DNA of 64,000 bases, taken from assembly GCA_015178975.1 (NCBI GenBank), contig WHVD01000013.1:620001-684000 (forward strand). The letters run 5' to 3'. Made by a program: the position numbers and the translations under genes. The notes beneath the pieces were generated by a model. It saw only the letters and a program-made list of their open reading frames with translations. It did not search any database and was not told where the DNA came from. This stretch comes from Hysterangium stoloniferum. Its lineage: Eukaryota > Basidiomycota > Agaricomycetes > Hysterangiales > Hysterangiaceae. Below are positions 56,708-64,000 of this stretch, in pieces (within the stretch, counting starts at the first letter, position 1; every line of letters starts with the position of its first letter).

Positions 56708-58741
56708 CTAGATAGATATATGTGCCGACTCATGTCCATACCTACCAAATCCACCCGCGCGGCGCGTAATACGGCATGCCTTGGATGATAACTTCTCGGA
56801 TGGGTATTCAACGGTGAGTTGTGGACTTACTACCGCCACAACTCCCTCACCCATCACCTCTGATGGAGGAGAATCGGAGGAGTTCTTTAGTTTACGCGCC
56901 GCCCCTCCTTCTCTATCCTTGTAAAGGAGGATATCCCCGTCGTCCTCCACGAACTGGCACTGCGTAAAGGAGCGCCACAATGCATGAAATGTATACTACG
57001 AAAATTCAGCTGGAGAGACAATGTAGAAGAGAGTTCTCACGGATGAATCATAGGAATATTGCTCCCGGAGAATCGGTTTGATTGCTTCAGTGACCAGGGG
57101 TAAATTGTCTGCCCTAGATATTAAGAATGGGAAGGCAAATGACAAAGTGGTTACGGACAGAAAGGTACATTGGAAAACAAGTGGTGAGCAGTATGATCAT
57201 GCGAAATCTTATCGTAATTTAGCTGGATGTTCTCGAAGACAGCTAGAAAAACCTACATTGTACAAAAAGAAACGGCCAGCCCAGCCAAGAAGTGGTCGAT
57301 CCACTGTCGCCAATGAGCCACGGACAAAAGTCCAGGCACCCTAGGGATTGATTGAATTACTTGTATACGCAACTTGGCAAGCTTTTACTTACCATGCGAT
57401 AATGCGGAATTGTAGGATCCGAATGTTGAAGAAACGTTAAAATAACCACCCTTTATTTATTATTTACAGCCTGTAGTAAAGTTCCCGAGGAGTATTTAAC
57501 GTACCAATGATTAGCAAACTAAGGAAGCGAATATAAGCATTAGAGGTAGACTCGAATAATAATAATCAATTGAGCGTACAAGGTATGGAACTAGATAGTA
57601 TTTGACAACCGCAGCAAAGCCATACTGATACCCTGAAATTGCAATTACGCCCAACATGACGCCTAATCCGAGATCAGAAAGTAAAATGAGATGCCCTTAT
57701 ATATGGTTGTGGTGAGGACAAAAAGGTAGGTGTTCTTACTAGACGCACAGTGCTTCCGCTTAAACAATGGAGACCAAGGGTTGATATGCTGTAATAAAAT
57801 GTCATATATATCGATAAACCCAGGAGAAAGGCCGTGGAGCTCTACAACTCACATTAGTTCCGGGAGGGTATGAGGGAGAACCCATGGCATTGGAGCTGGG
57901 AAAAGTACGTGAGATAATGCATACAAGTGGCGAACTTGTCTCCTACACCATGTACACTTGAAACCCAGCCAATGTCATAAAAATGAGCTTTATGAGCGTG
58001 CATATAGGTGCCTCTTCAAAAATCTCGTTATAATCGATCTTCTTGCTCCTCTGGGGTGCTGGTAGTTTCAGTTGGCTACGAGTGCGAGGGACGTAATTCT
58101 CGTCTCGCTCCAGTAATGCGGATGCTTTCTGGGAAACATACGATCATCAGTATATGCAGGGAAACGGACAAAGATGGAGAACGTACATGGTGGTTACGAT
58201 GCGTCCATCGCCACGAAAAGTAAGGCACCAGTATGAAGGTATGGAGGGTAAAGCCTAGGGCATGGTTCAGCCATTTATAGGGGGAAAGCGTGCCGTGTCC
58301 GGCCTGAACAGGGAATGAGATAAATGGGTTCCTAACTATTCGCTCGAGAAACCGACCTCATGCGCTGGACAAGAAAAGAATACGGGTGTGAATAGACAGC
58401 ATACAAGGTACAGATATATGCGTACCTAACACCCATAATGAAGCACCAGCTAAGCTTTGGAAGAACCAGTACACAGTCCATAGCCAACACCGAATAAGAG
58501 AAGCAGCGAGAGGGAAAATATCCGAGGAGCGGACGGAGGGGTCTATGGAATTTGCCAATGCAAAGAACACAAAGACAAGGGCGACACTGCGCACTACATA
58601 GTACACTCCTCGTGCGGTACTCTTCTCAAAGGCTTTTTTTGGGACAACATCACGCAGTTCCTTAAGAGTAATGTCCGTGGCAACGAAGTCTCGCTGCCGT
58701 CTTGCTTGATATTCCTGGGCATCAACTGTGAAGAAAGACAT
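56708..58741 (-). CDS. Delta-12 fatty acid desaturase, 466 aa, 13 exons
   Basis: Exons 58741-58426, 58364-58357 (8 nt), 58303-58187, 58128-57947, 57895-57853, 57788-57740, 57695-57580, 57518-57505 (14 nt), 57450-57393, 57340-57257, 57207-57155, 57113-57041 and 56995-56708 (1401 bp). N-terminus MSFFTVDAQEYQARR and ITLKELRDVVPKKAFEKS precede three His boxes: HEAGH (107-111), HRNHH (143-147) and HTAHH (334-338). YPPGTN, DPTIPHYR, GAWTFVRGSLATVDRPLLGW and FTQCQFVEDDGDILLYK are typical of microsomal FAD2-type enzymes that turn oleate into linoleate on ER phospholipids. The C-terminal tail after residue about 400 is longer than usual. Desaturases of this group include delta-15 forms; delta-12 is preferred but not proven. 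ERG5 lies upstream on the same strand. Confidence 0.93.
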
Positions 58742-59118
58742 AGCGGGATGGTTGTGTGCCGTGACTCTTTTGAGAAACAGATCCTTGTTAAGTACATACC
58801 CGCGAAGATATTTCACAATGTTTTCCCCCGCGGACAAAAGGACGCTTAATGATATATTTATTCCGAGGATCAGAAATTTCATGGCCATGTGTTCGCTGGA
58901 TTGGGGAGCTGGTAGATCTTCTATGAATCTTTGTTGTTACTCAAGCCTGATTGGATACAGCGGTGGTTACACATTTTAGGCCACAAATTTTCCGTTTAGC
59001 CGTAGTCCGCTATTTACGTAAAAAATTACCCGAGTTCATATGGAAGCTTCTAATCACTACGGTTAATTGCCTCAAAATGTGGCTTAATATTATTTTACAA
59101 ACTAAGTCACGTGTTTGT
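58742..59118. other. Spacer upstream of the desaturase and downstream of ERG5
   Basis: The desaturase promoter should lie here. An in-frame minus-strand extension up to 58888 exists (MAMKFLILGINIS) but is not conserved in desaturases and is treated as untranslated. Confidence 0.4.
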
Positions 59119-61015
59119 CTAAGCGCTAGACCGAGGTCGGAATTTCAATACACAACCATCCTTTGGGAACAATCTGCAGATAATATATTAGCAAGACAGA
59201 TAAAGACCGTATCTGGATAAACGGAAGTGGTACACACGTTGCTATGATTCTGCACCACAATCAGTAAGCATCTCGATTTCAAAGGAATCCAGCGTGGGAC
59301 ACTCACTGAACCTTATCGCTCTCGACGGTCCTGACATGCTCCCAATCCATAAGCACACTAGCCGTCCCGAGAACACATGCCATGTGCATGAGTGTGTATT
59401 CGATGCCGATGCATTTGTGCGGTCCGCTTCCGAACACAAGGAAGTTTTTGGGGTTACTCCACGCTGAGCCTGCGGGGTCCAGCCAACGCTCTGGAATGAA
59501 CTTCTTTGGTTCCGGGAAGATTTCTGAATCGTGGCAAGAGGGGTACAGAGAAGGGATCACCATGCTACCTGCGGGGACCGTGTATGTCGCTGAGATAGGG
59601 AAAGCCTTTGTCGATTTATAAGGAACCTAACACAAAGGTTATGAGTATATGCATATATAGACAGGGAACAACACGATATACCATAGTGACCGGTGGCTTG
59701 AGACGTAGACTTTCTCTTATAGCCGATCGCAAATATGGCATCTCATCCAGCATGTCAAGGGTCATAGGGCGGTTGTAGTCACCGCCTCGGACGCGTTGCT
59801 GCTCCTCACGAACTTTGGCCAATACTTCTGGGTGGTCTGCGAAGTGTTGGAAAGCGTAAATTATTCCACTTGACATGGCATCTTGAGAAGCAAACAAGAA
59901 CGAGAGGATAACCATGGCCATTTCCCTGTCTGAAAAGTCTTTTCGCCCTTTACTCTCTGGGTTGAGTAGCTCCATGACCCATTTATCAAGCAAACAGCTC
60001 GGCTCGGCGCCTTCCTTCATTGCGATCTTGCTGAGCCGCGCCGCATTCTCAAGCCATCTCATTGCAACTTTGCGGGCTTGTATGGCGCTATAGACCTTTG
60101 TCCCAGGTATCGCCAGAGGAAAGTTCACGAGCTCCAAAGCGCGAGTGATAAGCCAATATTTGTCGGAAATTTCCTTTACGGCTTCCTCTGGTATGTGTGG
60201 TCCACAAAATACCTTTAGGGAAGTTCGCATATTAAGGTCCCGGGCGGGTATCATGAAAGTTATGGGTTTATCAGATTCACTGCACTCTTTCAACCATATC
60301 TTGAAATGCTTTCGGGCCAAATTATCCTGCATACTCAGGTACAGGCTGTCCTCTGATAAATGATGGCGTATCGAATAATAGAAGTATCTACAAACCTCAA
60401 AGCCTTGCGTGTGAACAACGTATTAAGGATCCGACGATATTCTACGTGGACCTTACCGGTGAGAAAAACCCTATTATATTGTCAGGACCGTGTGAGCAAG
60501 AAAATACTGATACTTACCAATTATCAGGGGAAAGAACCTGCTTAGCAGATGCAACCAAACAGGGCTCCGCATACGTAGGTGAATTCAAGATTTTGCGGGT
60601 GTATTCATTCGACGAGGCCATGACAATAAAGCTACGCAAATCAACAAATTGTAACAAAGTTGGAGGTGGAAACTTACATATTGAAAACACTAAGAGCGCT
60701 GAGCGCGCCGGAGTCCCATTGTCTTTGGTATCCCTCCATGGTTGGATTCATACTGTCAGCAAATTTTCCAATGATAGGTATAGTCCAGCTGGAGCCAGGA
60801 AGATTAGCCTTTTTCCGTCTATAAATTGTCTGTTCTAAGATAAAAAGAGCTGCAAGAACAGCCAAAGAAGTATATAGCCATGTGGATGAGGAAGATATTG
60901 TAGGCAAAATAGTTGAATTCGTGAAGTAAGACAGAGGCATCTCTGTATAAGAGGGGACTATCGCGGGCCGAGAATGTTCAGCCATGTGTGTGGATGAAGG
61001 TGGGGAAGATGTCAA
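59119..61015 (-). CDS. ERG5: Sterol C-22 desaturase, cytochrome P450 CYP61, 528 aa
   Basis: Seven exons (61015-60678, 60631-60518, 60470-60392, 60350-59682, 59626-59307, 59249-59238, 59173-59119), 1587 bp. A membrane anchor (about 42-60, WLYTSLAVLAALFILEQ) is followed by the CYP61 pattern: GSSWTIPIIGKFADSMNPT, GKVHVEYRRILNTLFTRKAL, the I-helix segment FLFASQDAMSSG, ESLR (ExxR), VPYKSTKAFPIS, and heme loop FGSGPHKCIG (Cys472). ERG5 introduces the C22-C23 double bond in ergosterol synthesis at the ER. The A-S-Q-D-A in the I helix replaces the usual (A/G)GxxT, as in other CYP61 proteins. Exon six is 12 nt. It is divergent from VPS4 with 178 bp between ATGs. Confidence 0.95.
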
Positions 61016-61193
61016 CGGATTAGGCTAAAATCTGGCGTTTGACTTTTATACTTTTTCGTCGTACGGTCACCTCATTCGATCCCTGCCTTCTGATTGGTTA
61101 TCCGTGCGTCGCTTGTTACATAAGCCACGTGACATTTTTACGTAAAGCAATAATCCTACTTTCACTCACTCTGTGCAGCATAGTTTCCCCTCA

Positions 61194-62934
<1,741 letters not shown>

Positions 62935-63392
62935 CGATTTTGTACATCTTCCTTCATCTTGTGTTCTTTTAGGGCCGTTTCATTCAGATTGGTTTCATCA
63001 TAGTTACCCCCTCTTTCACTTACATTGTCATAACTCCTGTATCTTTGCAATATGTTATCAGATGGGACAAACTTGTTATACAGCGCTCTGCACGATGCAA
63101 TTCATCTGGTTACCCGACAGAGTATCTTACACTAGTACTATGATCATAATGTATTGCTGAATTCTTTTGGAGACCCAGCCCGGGAACTCGAGGTAAGGCT
63201 AAATTACAAATTAAATTCAAAAGTGAATTTTTATATACTTTCGCCTGACTACTGAGCTAAGGATTCAAGTGAATCAGGAGTTAAGTTTGGTACATACACT
63301 AGTAGTCAAGTGGTCAAGTTCCCATTCCAATATTGATGGTGGTCCAGGAACATGACCTGATTGCCCAAGTAAGCATCTGAGACCATGTAATT
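62935..63392. other. Intergenic region between VPS4 and MET2
   Basis: AT-rich, about 450 bases; contains several short T/A-rich imperfect direct repeats around GTGAATC and GTCAAGTGG at 63220-63330 but no gene. Confidence 0.4.
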
Positions 63393-63972
63393 GTGAAGAA
63401 TAAAGTTCATCATCATGGATCCTTATCTTATCTTGCGGAATTACAAAATAATCTCATAGCCGAGTCCTCACGGCTTGCATTTTTTTGTCATGTTCAGCTG
63501 CTGAAACGTTATCGTCTACTCCCAGCCGCCTCTTTGCTTCTTGGTCTCGTTATGTTTAATATAGCTGCATTCATATCCCAGGAAATCGCCATTATTCCCT
63601 TATTTACCTTGGAATGTGGCACGACACTACGTGAGGTACCCGTTGCATATAAAACTTGGGGTAGTCTCAATGAAACCAAAAACAATGTCATGATTATTTG
63701 CCATGCATTAACAGGAAGTGCCGATGTTCAGGACTGGTCAGGACATTTTTGCTTTCCACATTAGTCACTGAGTCACTTTTAATTACTTATGCATGCAGGT
63801 GGGGGCCGTTGATGGGACCAGGAAAAGCCTTTGACTTCAATCGCTTTTTCATCTTCTGTGCAAATGTCATGGGCTCGCCGTATGGATCTGCGTCCCCGGT
63901 GTGTGTGAATCCGGATACTGGTCGACCATATGGACCTGAATTCCCATCAACCACTATTCGAGACGACGTTCG
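63393..63972 (+). CDS. MET2: Homoserine O-acetyltransferase, 5' part (truncated by window edge)
   Basis: Coding sequence is clear from about 63583: [39 protein letters not shown] to 63736, then after a 62-bp intron from 63799 [33 protein letters not shown] and [13 protein letters not shown] to 63972, followed by a further donor (CG|GTTAGC). This is the alpha/beta-hydrolase MET2 family; the catalytic Ser lies beyond the window. The enzyme acetylates homoserine for methionine synthesis. The frame is open back to 63393 but the upstream part is unlike MET2 and the true start, or an upstream exon joined at the AG at 63580-63581, is uncertain. Confidence 0.9.
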
Positions 63973-64000
63973 GTTAGCCAGGTTTTACTTGAGTTGCGTC

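Noticed and set aside
57078..57344. Plus-strand 88-residue basic protein
   Set aside because: It is antisense to conserved exons of the desaturase, including its third histidine box.

Overview
The window is nuclear DNA of a filamentous basidiomycete, most likely Agaricomycotina. Coding sequence is cut by many short introns (mostly 46-60 bp, GT..AG, CTNAC-like branch sites). Recognisable proteins (NRDE-2, Byr4/Bfa1, CYP61, Cca1, an intron-rich Argonaute) have fungal character. Exon models below were built by hand from reading frame, splice signals and known family patterns. In nearly all of them exon lengths sum to an exact multiple of three, which is the main internal check. No database search was run.

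Layout, left to right. 0-3.5 kb: tail of a Gly-rich protein, then a DENN-related LCHN-family gene whose promoter and N-terminus also exist as a diverged upstream duplicate. 3.7-5.2 kb: dienelactone-hydrolase-family gene and a small tandem duplication. 5.2-9.6 kb: an 18-copy 19-bp minisatellite directly in front of a 26-exon Argonaute gene. 10-18.6 kb, minus strand: urease accessory UreD, Byr4/Bfa1-like mitotic-exit regulator, and NRDE-2. 18.7-19.6 kb: NIP7, divergent from NRDE-2. 19.6-22.8 kb: gene-poor. 22.8-24.5 kb: HMG-box factor. 24.8-27 kb: Rok1 helicase. 27.0-28.2 kb: a terminal-inverted-repeat element with 9-bp target duplication, sitting in the Rok1 upstream region. 28.4-30 kb: mitochondrial dicarboxylate carrier. 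30.3-33 kb: BTB protein. 33.2-39 kb: Vps38/UVRAG-like gene divergent from the tRNA CCA-adding enzyme. 39.3-41.6 kb: unrecognised disordered protein. 42.7-46.6 kb: F-box protein divergent from prenylcysteine oxidase. 47-51.2 kb: ammonium transporter and ethanolamine-phosphate cytidylyltransferase. 52.4-53.7 kb: second HMG-box factor. 54.5-56.5 kb: HAD phosphatase and a small helical protein with a possible mitochondrial presequence. 56.7-61 kb: delta-12 desaturase and CYP61 (ERG5), followed by divergent VPS4. The right edge cuts homoserine O-acetyltransferase (MET2).

Most genes are housekeeping and functionally mixed. Themes that stand out are two RNA-silencing-related genes 5 kb apart (Argonaute, NRDE-2), membrane-lipid enzymes (ECT1, desaturase, ERG5) with endosomal factors (Vps38-like, VPS4), and an unusual number of micro-exons (6-19 nt), several of which carry catalytic residues. 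The strongest candidates for new biology are the minisatellite in front of Argonaute, whose AG-free units each carry a branch-point-like motif, and the gene-fragment-bearing terminal-inverted-repeat element.
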